Notes: generated from the letters alone by a model not told the origin. Shown: positions 1 through 7,544, numbered from the stretch's first letter. The stretch: DNA of 15,639 nucleotides from ANME-2 cluster archaeon (GCA_022353185.1 JAKRWB010000009.1:1-15639); one strand, 5' to 3'. Numbers and translations are program-made.

Positions 1-338
1 TATATTAATACGAATTTGCCTCAAACTTGATGAAATATTCACAAAACTGACGTCAAAACACCAAATTTTGATGTATACCTACAGTTTTTTAGCTGTTTTT
101 TTGGTTCATTAGCTCTAAGCATAATGATTTTGGAAATTTTTTCAGTGAAATTTACTCAAAGATGGGTTAAATATATCATGCACGCAAGTGATCATAACGT
201 TTGGTGGGTAACTAAAGTTTGAGTGGCGATGCAAAGCAGATTTAGGTCAAGGCAAGCCACATACCCATTTATACTAATGGCAACAGGATGTGATTTTATC
301 TCGAGTGACTCATTGGGATATACGTAAGTTGTACATGC
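1..338. other. AT-rich stretch without a recognisable gene
   Basis: I see no open frame with protein-like content, no tRNA-like fold and no clear repeat here. The sequence is AT-rich and lies downstream of the broken HEPN-like gene, so it may hold its 3' region or more decayed sequence. The window edge limits what can be said. Confidence 0.5.
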
Positions 339-1000
339 TCAATACTGGATGACTATCTGAAAGCCTGTCAGGTCTTTTATTCGTTGCATACCCAGCTGAT
401 TCACATTGTTTGCTAATTTGAAAACCTGGGTAAAGTGGCTCTCAAAAATGGGTCTAAGTGGGAGCCAATCCATGTCGGAATGCCCTTCGATGAAAACGCG
501 ATTCTCTTCTGACCAGTCTGTTAAGTCTAATAAGTGATTCACATTCAAGCCAATATTCTGAATTCAGCCGTTGAACTAATCGGGGTCTTTTGCACTCTTG
601 TGAGACTAGGTAACGCTTTGTGAGCAAGGGTATTCCTCAAATCGTTTACAAACTTAATCTCAGGGCCTAACGCACCTAAAAGCTATTTGTAACGGTCGTT
701 AAAAACGTCGTCGCTCAGAATTTCTTTAAGCGCATAGCTGCACTGTTTGATACCTGCTACTGATGAAAGGTAATTGACGAGAACCGTATATTGGGCCTCA
801 AAAAGCAAGTGTACAAAAATTGGATCAGGATACTCTTCTTTGTATCCATATTTTTCGTAACGGTCCAGTATTGACATTAAAGCAATATAGTTTGTTTCAA
901 GCACCATTCTCCAAATGTGCAAAGAGAATACAGCGTCCTTGGAGCGATTTACGAACTCTGGTGGATTTTGGCCTTGTGGCCCCGTGATATTAGCTTGCAT
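339..1000 (-). pseudogene. Broken HEPN-like hypothetical protein (in-frame TAG plus frameshift)
   Basis: This reads as one protein of about 220 residues split in three. Part one starts at ATG 1000-998, seven bases after a GAGGAG Shine-Dalgarno sequence, and ends at a TAG at 685-683. Reading through that TAG gives 45 more in-frame codons containing VNDLRNTLAHKALP. Its R (637-635) and H (622-620) form an Rx4H motif like that of HEPN ribonucleases. That frame stops at TGA 547-545. The text continues in another frame as IGLNVNHLLDLTDWSEENR and on to TGA at 341-339. I recall the arrangement (LRN..lH, then a hydrophobic strand, then a Trp-rich helix) from intact bacterial and archaeal hypothetical proteins, which is why I join the pieces. 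A TATA-like ATATAAAC lies at about 1082-1075. The TAG could be pyrrolysine in a Methanosarcinales host, but the second lesion favours decay. Function is unknown; a toxin-like RNase role is only a guess. Confidence 0.6.
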
Positions 1001-1015
1001 GTGTTTACTCCTCAC

Positions 1016-2028
1016 TTATCGCGATATGGGCTTAAGTCCGGCTTACTTTTAGATTCGCTGTTAATGTATAATTCGTTTATATCCGTATTGCTTTTTATAT
1101 CCTTCCAATTTTGAAGCAGATACGAACTACTTCGTCTATCTGTCGTTATGGACGATTTCACTCACATATGGGGTTCATCCACTTATGCAAAAAGTATGCA
1201 TCTTAAGACTTAACTCACTGCTTTAATAATCAATTCAATCTTTAGCTTAACACCCACCTTTCCCACGTTTAACCATAGATTTCTGATGAGATTTAATTAA
1301 AAATATCGCCGCATGTCCCTGTTTTTTCTATTTTTTTGTTGCTCAATATTGTGGTTTTTCAATAATTATTACGACCAACATTTTGCACTTTTAATCAGAC
1401 TGATTTGATGCCCACTAATGGCGTTTCAAAGAGATAATTATAAATATATTCACGACCAATAGCTTTATCAACATAATAGCTGATTGATATGCCAAACATC
1501 ATTGAATTGTTATTAAAGTCTTATAACCGTGGCACCGTCAAGGTAAATAATAAACTTCAATTAATATAAATACTTTGGATGTTGGCAAATCAACCACTTT
1601 ATTATATTTAAGACTGGATACATATAAAAAAAGAACCACAATTATATAAACTAATCATCAAAGTGTTGAGAATTACGACCAACAAATAGCAGAAATTTCG
1701 GAGGAATGCAGCCATACGATTGGGGTTTTGATTTTTGGGTGGGAAACTTGGGTTAACAGGTATATTCAGAACCATAGAAGCACTTATTCCTTCTGCTATA
1801 TACTGATTCCACACCTCTTATTGTTGACGATTATTCAAAAACAACGAATAAAAGATAAGACCCCTTTTGCACCTGTGCCGTGATGCTTCCGATTTCAATT
1901 GGGAGTCCGTGATGTTCCATTCAAATCCCACACCAACACCACCCAAATATCTCAGACGATATCCTGAACACCCCCGACTGAGCATCACATTCAATTCTTG
2001 TAAATTTTATCGTGAAAGCACTCCATCC
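1016..2028. other. Long AT-rich intergenic region, no intact gene
   Basis: About 1 kb separates the small gene behind purC from the broken HEPN-like gene. The open frames in it are short and have no protein-like character. It holds three copies or near-copies of a 13-base word, attacgaccaaca, at 1368-1380 and 1672-1684 with a variant at 1448-1461. It also holds an imperfect direct repeat, ccgtgatg(c)ttcc, at 1878-1890 and 1907-1918. Several TATA-like words occur, as expected by chance at this base composition. The contrast with the dense operon next to it suggests accessory or decaying DNA. Confidence 0.5.
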
Positions 2029-2247
2029 TCAGTCTTCAAACAACTCATCAAGAGATTCCACTTTAATAAATCTGCCATTTTCAGTTTCCTTCAGTTGTTC
2101 AATAAACCCGTCATTTAAAGGAAGTTCGTCAACCGGATGCCAGTCTGTTTTTTCACAGAATTCCCAGTCTTCATCTGTCAACCTGCCGGTTAAAAGATAT
2201 CTTTTAAATATTTCCTTCTTGAGAACTTCTTCCCTGTCAATAAACAT
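2029..2247 (-). CDS. Small conserved-looking protein of unknown function, 72 aa
   Basis: This is a 72-residue, charged, soluble protein with no signal peptide or membrane segment. It starts at ATG 2247 only 34 bases after the purC stop, so it is probably cotranscribed with purC. The ribosome-binding site is weak (a GGGT-containing stretch). The text contains a basic helix (EEVLKKEIFKRYLLTGRL), an acidic LTDEDWEFCEKTDWHPVDELP segment broken by tryptophans, and an acidic C-terminus. This composition and length resemble small antitoxin-like proteins of methanogens, but I do not recognise the family with confidence. No intact toxin gene follows. The 11-codon frame starting ATGGAGTGC just after its stop ends quickly, so any partner is lost or was never there. 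The frame is long for AT-rich sequence and its codon use matches purC, which supports a real gene. Confidence 0.6.
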   Translation of the reverse strand: MFIDREEVLKKEIFKRYLLTGRLTDEDWEFCEKTDWHPVDELPLNDGFIEQLKETENGRFIKVESLDELFED

Positions 2248-2281
2248 GAGTTACCCGCACAATGCAAAAACCCTGAAATCA

Positions 2282-2998
2282 TCACTCAAATATCTCAGGC
2301 ACAATCCTGCGCGCCACTTCCCTATAAGCCGCGGCCAGGTCGCCCTTATCGAACCTGAACACATCCTTGTCCAGTGAATCCCCGGTCTCCTTATCCCACA
2401 ACCGGCAAGTATCGCATGAAATCTCATCACCCAGCACTACCTCCGTACCCCTGCGCCCGAACTCAAGTTTGAAATCAGGCAACAGAAGTCCACGCTCATC
2501 CATGTAGGCTTTTAGTATCTCATTAATCTCAAGCGCAGTCCGGCGTATCCCTGTCAGTTCTTCCCTGGTTGCAAGCCCCAAGGCTACTGCAATATCCTCA
2601 TTGAGCATGGGGTCATGGCGCGAATCGTCCTTATAATCCATCACAATTACAGGTTCATCCAGTACCTGTCCCTCCTCAAAAGGATACTTCCTGGTCATAG
2701 AACCCGCAGCAATATTGCGGACAATTACCTCAACCAGGATGATGTTAACGGTATCCACCAGCATCTCATTGCCAGCCACCATCTCCCTGTAATGAGTCTT
2801 GATGCCTTTTTCTTCCAGCAGTTCAAATAACTTTTTGGATATCTGGGCATTATAATACCCTTTTTTCGGCACTTCAGATTTCTTTTCCCCATCAAAAGCT
2901 GTGAGGCTGTCCCTGAAATCCATAATCAACAGATTCGGGTCTTCGGTGTGGTAAATAGTCTTTGCCTTTCCTGAATACAACTCGTCTGTCTTTTTCAT
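2282..2998 (-). CDS. purC: Phosphoribosylaminoimidazole-succinocarboxamide synthase (SAICAR synthetase)
   Basis: PurC joins CAIR with L-aspartate using ATP to make SAICAR, a step of de novo purine synthesis in the cytoplasm. The 238 residues match the usual family length. The N-terminal nucleotide loop is LYSGKAKTIY (7-16), followed by LTAFDGEKK (32-40). The first family signature is VIVRNIAAGS (91-100), the second is LPDFKLEFG (173-181), and GDEISCDTCRLWD (190-202) carries the metal and ATP residues. Two positions depart from the version I know: Leu precedes Val-Glu where Pro is usual at about 88, and Cys195 replaces the usual Pro. Neither removes a catalytic residue. The start is fixed by a strong GGGAGG at 3012-3007, eight bases before ATG 2998. 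It lies 61 bases after the ligase gene, with its own TATA-like element, so it is probably a separate transcript leading into the small gene at 2247. Confidence 0.97.
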   Translation of the reverse strand: MKKTDELYSGKAKTIYHTEDPNLLIMDFRDSLTAFDGEKKSEVPKKGYYNAQISKKLFELLEEKGIKTHYREMVAGNEMLVDTVNIILVEVIVRNIAAGSMTRKYPFEEGQVLDEPVIVMDYKDDSRHDPMLNEDIAVALGLATREELTGIRRTALEINEILKAYMDERGLLLPDFKLEFGRRGTEVVLGDEISCDTCRLWDKETGDSLDKDVFRFDKGDLAAAYREVARRIVPEIFE

Positions 2999-3040
2999 TT
3001 AATCATCCTCCCGGGAGAAAATAATTGATGTGCATAAAAC

Positions 3041-3060
3041 CATATAAAACCATATAATAC
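3041..3060 (-). promoter_or_regulatory. Candidate TATA box(es) for purC
   Basis: On the minus strand the sequence reads GTATTATATG then GTTTTATATG, two near-identical decamers in tandem. An archaeal TATA box centred near 3045 would place the transcript start near 3020, about 20 bases before ATG 2998 and just upstream of the GGGAGG. The far decamer abuts the stop codon of the upstream ligase gene. This is pattern matching only. Confidence 0.45.
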
Positions 3061-3947
3061 TACCCATCGACTTCTCCCATCACATACCTGACAATATCAA
3101 CAGTGACGTCAATGTCGCATGCTTCAAAGATACCCCTGCCTGAAGGCGTACCGTTTACCTCAAGAATACTCAACCCTTCCTCCCCTTCTATCAGGTCCAC
3201 TCCGGCATACACCGCACCCACCGCCCTGGCCGCACCGCATGCCAGCTCCTCAATTTCAGGTGATAGTGGGCAATGCCGGGGTGCTCCACCCTGTGATAAA
3301 TTGTTTATCCATGAACCAGGAAGGGCATTTCGGTATATTGCTCCTGACACCTGCCCGTCCACCACAAATACCCTGATATCCCGTCCCGGATTCGGTATAT
3401 ACTGTTGCAGGTACAACACCCCCCTGCGCTCCAGGTGCTTTATTAGCCGTATTTTGGAACTTTCATCGTCCACCACGCAATGTATATCCAGGCCCTTAAA
3501 CCCAAATATGGGTTTAATCACAGCCCTCCCCCATTCCCTGAGAACATTAACAGCTGTGTCAAAGTCAGAAGTGAGAATAGTGTCGGGAGTGGATAGACCC
3601 TGTTGCTTGAACAGGTACGATGACATGTGTTTATTGGCTGCCGTCTGTATTGCCAGGGGCGGATTTACGATCTTAATCCCCTGTTCATCCAGGTTGCACA
3701 GTACATCGAACCGGTAGGACATACCCTCAGTATCGTCGCCACCCCCACCAACATCCCGCACAATGACCGCATCCAGCGACCTGAAGTCCATGTCCCCTGC
3801 GACCAGTTCAGTCTCCCCCAGCATTCGGGTGGTAACATCATGCAACCTGAACACAAAAGGCGACCCACCTGCCCTGGTCACTGCCTCATACAATGCACGG
3901 GCAGTCCAATCCTGCGAGTCGGTAACTGCTATGCCAATATGTTTCAC
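3060..3947 (-). CDS. RimK-family ATP-grasp ligase, probably tetrahydromethanopterin:L-glutamate ligase (MptN-like)
   Basis: This is an ATP-grasp enzyme of the RimK group, which adds glutamate to a carboxylate through an acyl-phosphate. In methanogens the group includes MptN (glutamylates tetrahydromethanopterin to the sarcinapterin form) and CofF (caps coenzyme F420). Starting at GTG 3947 the protein has 295 residues. The preceding stop reads GAGTGA, so start and stop overlap by four bases, and a GGGGG stretch lies upstream. The longer in-frame version adds 18 residues that are unlike the family. Visible features are TARALYEAV near the N-terminus, Lys145 in VIKP, the glycine loop IFGFKG (147-152), DIRVFVV (190-196), WINNLSQGG (213-221), GVDLI (249-253) and ILEVNGTPSGRG (261-272), which supply the ATP and Mg residues. 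The stop codon is TAG. RimK family membership is certain. The MptN assignment is inference from the methanogen-like context, and CofF or another substrate is possible. Confidence 0.85.
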   Translation of the reverse strand: MKHIGIAVTDSQDWTARALYEAVTRAGGSPFVFRLHDVTTRMLGETELVAGDMDFRSLDAVIVRDVGGGGDDTEGMSYRFDVLCNLDEQGIKIVNPPLAIQTAANKHMSSYLFKQQGLSTPDTILTSDFDTAVNVLREWGRAVIKPIFGFKGLDIHCVVDDESSKIRLIKHLERRGVLYLQQYIPNPGRDIRVFVVDGQVSGAIYRNALPGSWINNLSQGGAPRHCPLSPEIEELACGAARAVGAVYAGVDLIEGEEGLSILEVNGTPSGRGIFEACDIDVTVDIVRYVMGEVDG

Positions 3948-4609
3948 TCTAACAGTCCCCCTATCTCGACCGGGCTTATGTCCAATTCTTCCAGCACCCA
4001 CGCCTGGATATTCACCACATCATTTACTGCATCAATAATAGTACCGTCCGAAGTGGCCACGAACTTCCCGCAATGCTTGAGGTCATAATCAACGTGCCTG
4101 GAAGTCCTGGCATTGCCCACAAGGCCAGCCTTTCCCATCCTGTCACTCACCCATTTTGCCAGCTCCCCGCTCTTGCTTATCTGGCTGTCGAACAGGAACT
4201 CCACAATACCAGGTGCACAATGTAACAGCTGCCCGAGTATGGAATCCAACGCCCTTAATGTCACATCCGAGCACCGATAATTCCTGAACACACCCCTGGT
4301 ATCCCTGATAAACCCGTCATCACAAAGGTAGACCAGCTCACCTTTTAGTGCGGATTCCACGCCTATAAGTACATTATAACCATCCACCCAAATTTCTTTA
4401 CCAGCCAATTCGTTACATTCAATGGCCCTGTTTTTCCGTGCATGAGCCATATCTTCAGTGTAGATGACCCGGCCAAACACATGGCGGGTATTGATATCCA
4501 GCCTGTAATGGTTGCACACATAAGTAATGGCCCCCGCTCTTGGATACCCCCTTTCAAGCAGGTATCTTATATCACCTACAGCCATATCCTCAACAGGAAT
4601 ATTAGCCAT
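3944..4609 (-). CDS. DUF434-domain protein with PIN/NYN-like C-terminal domain, candidate ribonuclease
   Basis: The N-terminal 60 residues (GDIRYLLERGYPRAGAITYV and HVFGRVIY) match the DUF434 pattern; the rest corresponds to what is called DUF5616, with no assigned function that I know of. The C-terminal part reads like a PIN/NYN nuclease. It has a hydrophobic strand ending in WVDGYNVLI (Asp76), an acidic cluster at Asp97, Asp98 and Asp103, FLFDSQ (Asp141), VDYDLK (174-179) and FVATSDGTIIDAV (Asp188). PIN-like nucleases use three or four such Asp residues at strand ends to bind metal. The preferred start is ATG 4609, eight bases after GGAGG, giving 221 residues; upstream in-frame starts exist at 4615 and 4630. 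It begins 23 bases after pelota and overlaps the next gene by four bases, so it is almost surely cotranscribed with pelota. A role beside pelota in cleaving mRNA on stalled ribosomes is my inference. Confidence 0.85.
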   Translation of the reverse strand: MANIPVEDMAVGDIRYLLERGYPRAGAITYVCNHYRLDINTRHVFGRVIYTEDMAHARKNRAIECNELAGKEIWVDGYNVLIGVESALKGELVYLCDDGFIRDTRGVFRNYRCSDVTLRALDSILGQLLHCAPGIVEFLFDSQISKSGELAKWVSDRMGKAGLVGNARTSRHVDYDLKHCGKFVATSDGTIIDAVNDVVNIQAWVLEELDISPVEIGGLLE

Positions 4610-4632
4610 GGCCATCTCCTCCCCAGGCATGG

Positions 4633-5682
4633 TCAATACTCCATTTTGAACCTCAAAATTGCAGCGATTCCGCCCAGACCGTGCAACCTGTGTCCTGGCT
4701 CAAACTCGGTACTGAACACCACCACTTTGCCCCGGCTGTGTTCAATGCTAAGGATGAATACATCAATATTTTCACCTTTTTCCCGTCCCTCCCTGAGCAG
4801 TTCATCAGTGATAAGCAGCGTACCCACCGCACCCATATCCCTGGCCTGGCTCACCGCATCCCACCCATATGCTACGGCCCCGTCGGTTGCGATGCGCTCC
4901 ATCAGCTCTTCCATGAGCATTGCCTCCCTGGCTATCCTGGATTCTTCCACTATCCTGTCAACAGCACCCCTTCGCAATACTTCCTGGTAACCGGAAACGC
5001 CTATTGTTATCGTATCCTCGGTCCGGGCCCTGGCTGCAAGTTCGGGTTTGTGTGTCACCAGGGTCTTCATGAAATCGTCTTTCGTAAATCCTGGCCCGGC
5101 CACGATAACTGCCTCGCTCCCGCCCGCAGCCTGTTCAAGCTGGGCAATAACCTGGGCAAAAAAGTCTTCCCTGTGGCTTGATTCCCCTTTACCCGACCCG
5201 GTCTTGACTTGAGAATAATTCTCAACCCCGAACTGTCTAACAAGTCCGATGGACGCTTCCCCTTCTTCAATTGTCAGTATGACCACCCTAGGACGTTTTG
5301 CTGCGGCTTCAGCCTCCTTGATTCGCTCAAGCTGGTCATTCTTCCAGGTCTTTGTCACAGACAGGTTCGTACCTTCTTCAATGTTCAGGGTATGGTATGC
5401 GCTTACATCCTGCCCGCTTTCGATCACGCCATGCAAGCGCAGCCGGTTTGAGAATTTATGGAATTCGATGTTTTCTATGCGTACTCCCAGACGCATGGGT
5501 TTTTTTTCGACTTTTTCAGGTCTAAGCTTATCGGTGGCTCCTTCCACCCGTCGCTTTGTAAGAGCAAATACCAAATCGCCAGGCTCAACAATATATTTCA
5601 AGTGCCACAGGTCGTCAAGGGATTCCGGCGTCAGGGCAATCTCACCTTCCCTGCCTTTCAGGTTCTTTTTGGTTACTCTCAT
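4633..5682 (-). CDS. pelA: Protein pelota (Dom34), ribosome rescue and mRNA surveillance factor
   Basis: Pelota resembles release factor eRF1 without the peptide-release loop. With an aEF1alpha GTPase and ABCE1 it enters the A site of stalled archaeal ribosomes and splits them. The 349 residues are the expected length. The N-terminal Sm-like domain covers about 1-130 (PEKVEKKPMRLGVRIENIEF at 55-74). The central domain covers about 133-265 and carries GPGFTKDDF (196-204). The C-terminal domain covers about 267-349, with IEHSRGKVVVFS (313-324) and GLGGIAAILRF (335-345). The GGQ motif of true release factors is absent, as expected. The start at ATG 5682 has only a weak AGG six bases upstream, so the mRNA may be translated from a short leader. 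It heads a tight three-gene unit with the DUF434 protein and the RimK ligase, and is separated from the exosome cluster by 140 bases. Confidence 0.97.
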   Translation of the reverse strand: MRVTKKNLKGREGEIALTPESLDDLWHLKYIVEPGDLVFALTKRRVEGATDKLRPEKVEKKPMRLGVRIENIEFHKFSNRLRLHGVIESGQDVSAYHTLNIEEGTNLSVTKTWKNDQLERIKEAEAAAKRPRVVILTIEEGEASIGLVRQFGVENYSQVKTGSGKGESSHREDFFAQVIAQLEQAAGGSEAVIVAGPGFTKDDFMKTLVTHKPELAARARTEDTITIGVSGYQEVLRRGAVDRIVEESRIAREAMLMEELMERIATDGAVAYGWDAVSQARDMGAVGTLLITDELLREGREKGENIDVFILSIEHSRGKVVVFSTEFEPGHRLHGLGGIAAILRFKMEY

Positions 5683-5733
5683 CCAAAACCTATAGTGTAC
5701 TGGTAGGTTATGTTATTTGCTGTTAGGATTTTC

Positions 5734-5744
5734 AAAAATAAAGG
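5734..5744 (-). promoter_or_regulatory. Possible promoter element for the pelota unit
   Basis: The 140-base gap between the DHH gene and pelota contains CCTTTATTTTT on the minus strand. A TATA box here would start a transcript near 5715 with a leader of about 30 bases. The match to TTTATATA is imperfect. I saw no hairpin with a U-tract in the gap, so read-through from the exosome cluster is equally possible. Confidence 0.3.
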
Positions 5745-5822
5745 ACACAATATTATTTGACAACATTTACAACCGTTTTATCAAAGCTGTTTATTTACAT
5801 CGGTATATTTATTGAAGTTTAT

Positions 5823-6767
5823 TTACTGCAGTTTACTTATCGTTACATCCACGCAGCTTTTCAGAATCTCCTGCACGTCCCCACCTTCCACATCCAGCCC
5901 GGCAGCCCCGTCATGTCCGCCACCTTTCCCGTGGAATTGTTTGCTGACCTCATCCAATATCTGGCCAAGGTTTACCCCTGCATCAATGGCATTGCGCCTT
6001 GCTCTGCCGCTAATTCTGACAATACCATCTTTTTCAGCACCCACAAATGAAACATCGGCACCTACATGTGTCAATATACCGGCCGCTGTTCCTCCAAAAG
6101 AACTTATTGTACTGGTAACGATGAGCCAGTTACCCGTACGATGTACTTGTGCCCTAATTGCTGCTTTTAGTAAGGCTATCCTCATGCTGATATCCTGTGG
6201 GGTGGATGCAAGCAGGTCTACCACTTCACCGTATTCCACACCACTAACCTCGATAATTTCTGCAAGTGTCCTGAACGAATCAGGGTTTGCATATTTGAAA
6301 TTACCTGTGTCAGTAATGATACCAGCTATAAGCGCCATGGCAGATTTCCTCATAACAGGAGCTTCCATAAACTTGAGGATATCAAAAACAATCTCTGCAG
6401 TAGAACTGGCTGTGCGATGCAGGTAGAACTCGGCCCCGTCTTTAATAGCACACGTGGAATGATGGTCTATCACTGCATATTCTGCCAGTTCTATTCCATT
6501 CAACTGGGCCAGCGTACTGGTATCCACAACCACAGTAAGGTCATAGTCTAAAGGGTTGGGCATTTCAATAGCTTCAATTTCCAGTGTTTTGATCAGCGTA
6601 TTAGCTACCCGGTTGCAACCATCGACTATTCCAACTGCGCCACCCAGAGATTGGGCTAATGTATAGGCACTGCCAACCGCATCAGGGTCAGCGTTGCGGT
6701 GGCAAAGAAATAAGATATTATTATAATCCAGGAGCCGGTTGTAAAAACCGGACTCGTCAACTTCCAT
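5823..6767 (-). CDS. DHH/DHHA1-family phosphoesterase
   Basis: The protein belongs to the DHH phosphoesterases (RecJ, NrnA and related nucleases or pyrophosphatases), metal-dependent enzymes that hydrolyse phosphodiester bonds. Its 314 residues carry the whole motif set: CHRNADPDAVGSA (22-34) with His23, Asp27 and Asp29; VVVDTST (79-85) with Asp82; the defining VIDHHST (99-105); GIITDTGNF (149-157) with Asp153; and the DHHA1 glycine motif GKGGGHDGAAG (280-290). No membrane segment or CBS domain is present. It is the last gene of the exosome cluster, 26 bases after prefoldin beta, and starts at ATG 6767 with GAGG upstream. The size and motif order resemble NrnA-like oligoribonucleases or 3'-phosphoadenosine phosphatases. 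A role in degrading short RNAs left by the exosome would fit but is inference; the substrate cannot be read from the sequence. Confidence 0.93.
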   Translation of the reverse strand: MEVDESGFYNRLLDYNNILFLCHRNADPDAVGSAYTLAQSLGGAVGIVDGCNRVANTLIKTLEIEAIEMPNPLDYDLTVVVDTSTLAQLNGIELAEYAVIDHHSTCAIKDGAEFYLHRTASSTAEIVFDILKFMEAPVMRKSAMALIAGIITDTGNFKYANPDSFRTLAEIIEVSGVEYGEVVDLLASTPQDISMRIALLKAAIRAQVHRTGNWLIVTSTISSFGGTAAGILTHVGADVSFVGAEKDGIVRISGRARRNAIDAGVNLGQILDEVSKQFHGKGGGHDGAAGLDVEGGDVQEILKSCVDVTISKLQ

Positions 6768-6793
6768 GGCTCGTATGCCCTCGGTACAGGCAC

Positions 6794-7156
6794 TTATTCG
6801 GCATTCATTGTTGGCGTGCCAACAGATGTCTTCAACTGGTCCTGTAATTGGGTGAATCGCTTGTGGATTCGTTCTTCCTGTCGGGTTATGGTCTGAAGTC
6901 TGAGGTCCAGGGTCTCTTTCTTTTCCTTTAGTTCCTCAGTGGTTTTTACCATATCAGTTTTAATCATCAGGTTGCCGATATTCTTAAAGACCGGAACATC
7001 ATTTTCAAGTTTTCCAAGTTCTTCAAGTGCCATATCAGATTCTTTCAACATGATCTCAAGCTGATTTTTTTGCTGCGCCAGAACCTGTGCTTGCTGCTGT
7101 ACCTGCTGTATTTGTGCAATCTGGTTTTGGACTTGTGGGGGTAATTCTCCGCTCAT
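6794..7156 (-). CDS. pfdB: Prefoldin subunit beta
   Basis: Archaeal prefoldin is a hexamer of two alpha and four beta subunits that holds unfolded proteins in its coiled-coil arms and passes them to the thermosome. The 120 residues fit the beta subunit. An N-terminal helix (residues 1-55) is rich in Gln and has a heptad pattern. A short hairpin region follows with VPVFKNIGNLMIKTD (about 54-68), the family's best-conserved stretch, and then a second coiled-coil helix with KEKKETLDLRLQ. The C-terminus is a short loose tail. Prefoldin beta is a known member of the archaeal exosome cluster. It lies 53 bases after pcc1 and 26 bases before the DHH gene. The ribosome-binding site upstream of ATG 7156 is weak (GAGTG). 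Confidence 0.95.
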   Translation of the reverse strand: MSGELPPQVQNQIAQIQQVQQQAQVLAQQKNQLEIMLKESDMALEELGKLENDVPVFKNIGNLMIKTDMVKTTEELKEKKETLDLRLQTITRQEERIHKRFTQLQDQLKTSVGTPTMNAE

Positions 7157-7209
7157 CGTAATTCACACTCGGTTGTTTAATTTGATTTCAACACGGCACA
7201 ATACTACTT

Positions 7210-7449
7210 CTATTTTTCTATTGCCCCACTCATATCAACTGCTATCTTTATCAACCGTAGCCATCCATTAAGTGCCGCTCTCATGGAGACCAGGTCGTAA
7301 GAGTTTATCTTAAGAATTAGTTCACTACCCTGAATGGTAAGCTGTGAACTGGTGCGTTGATGGGATGCACCCAGTTCAGGTAAAAGGGATTGAAAAATCA
7401 CATCAATGTCATTAGACATTTCAAAAACGAATTCTGATTCGACTTCCAT
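7210..7449 (-). CDS. pcc1: KEOPS complex subunit Pcc1
   Basis: Pcc1 is the small dimerising subunit of KEOPS, which with Kae1, Bud32 and Cgi121 makes the t6A modification at position 37 of ANN-decoding tRNAs. The 79 residues are the usual size. The pattern is two beta strands (ESEFVFEM near the N-terminus and SSQLTIQGSELILKINSYDL in the middle) followed by a helix, MRAALNGWLRLIKIAVDM, that forms the dimer core. The start ATG 7449 follows GGGAG by six bases. The gap to rpoP upstream is 95 bases and contains a strong hairpin. The stop is TAG, followed two codons later by a second in-frame TAG. Kae1 and Bud32 are not in this window. Confidence 0.92.
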   Translation of the reverse strand: MEVESEFVFEMSNDIDVIFQSLLPELGASHQRTSSQLTIQGSELILKINSYDLVSMRAALNGWLRLIKIAVDMSGAIEK

Positions 7450-7492
7450 AATTGACTCCCTTATGCAAAATCGAACAGGGGAGATGACAAAA

Positions 7493-7526
7493 GGAATTGT
7501 AGAAGATATACTATCCTCTACTTTCC
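7493..7526 (-). terminator. Strong hairpin with U-rich 3' side between rpoP and pcc1
   Basis: On the minus strand GTAGAGGATA and TATCTTCTAC form a 10-pair stem (one G-U pair) around the three-base loop GTA. Outside it GGAA pairs with TTCC past small bulges. The sequence after the stem reads TTCCTTTTGTC, so the element looks like a weak intrinsic terminator or attenuator. It sits 18 bases after the rpoP stop, inside a run of genes that otherwise look like one operon. It could also be a processing or stability element. Confidence 0.5.
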
Positions 7527-7544
7527 TATCAGGTAGGGGCTGAC

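Noticed and set aside
1281..1340. Possible C/D-box small RNA around the word ctgatgag at about 1291
   Set aside because: No D box (CTGA) or C'/D' pair lies at the right distance.
1608..1814. Minus-strand open frame of 68 codons with a hydrophobic C-terminal half
   Set aside because: It starts at GTG with a poor ribosome-binding site in AT-rich DNA, where hydrophobic frames arise by chance. No similarity is recognisable.
3948..4001. Longer N-terminus of the RimK-family ligase
   Set aside because: The extra 18 residues are unlike the family and overlap the DUF434 gene, while the GTG at 3947 forms the usual GTGA overlap and gives the family-like start.
7205..7212. Pyrrolysine reading of the TAG ending Pcc1 (a second TAG follows two codons on)
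   Set aside because: The protein is already full length for Pcc1 at the first TAG, and the added text has no family character, so a normal stop with a backup stop is the simpler reading.
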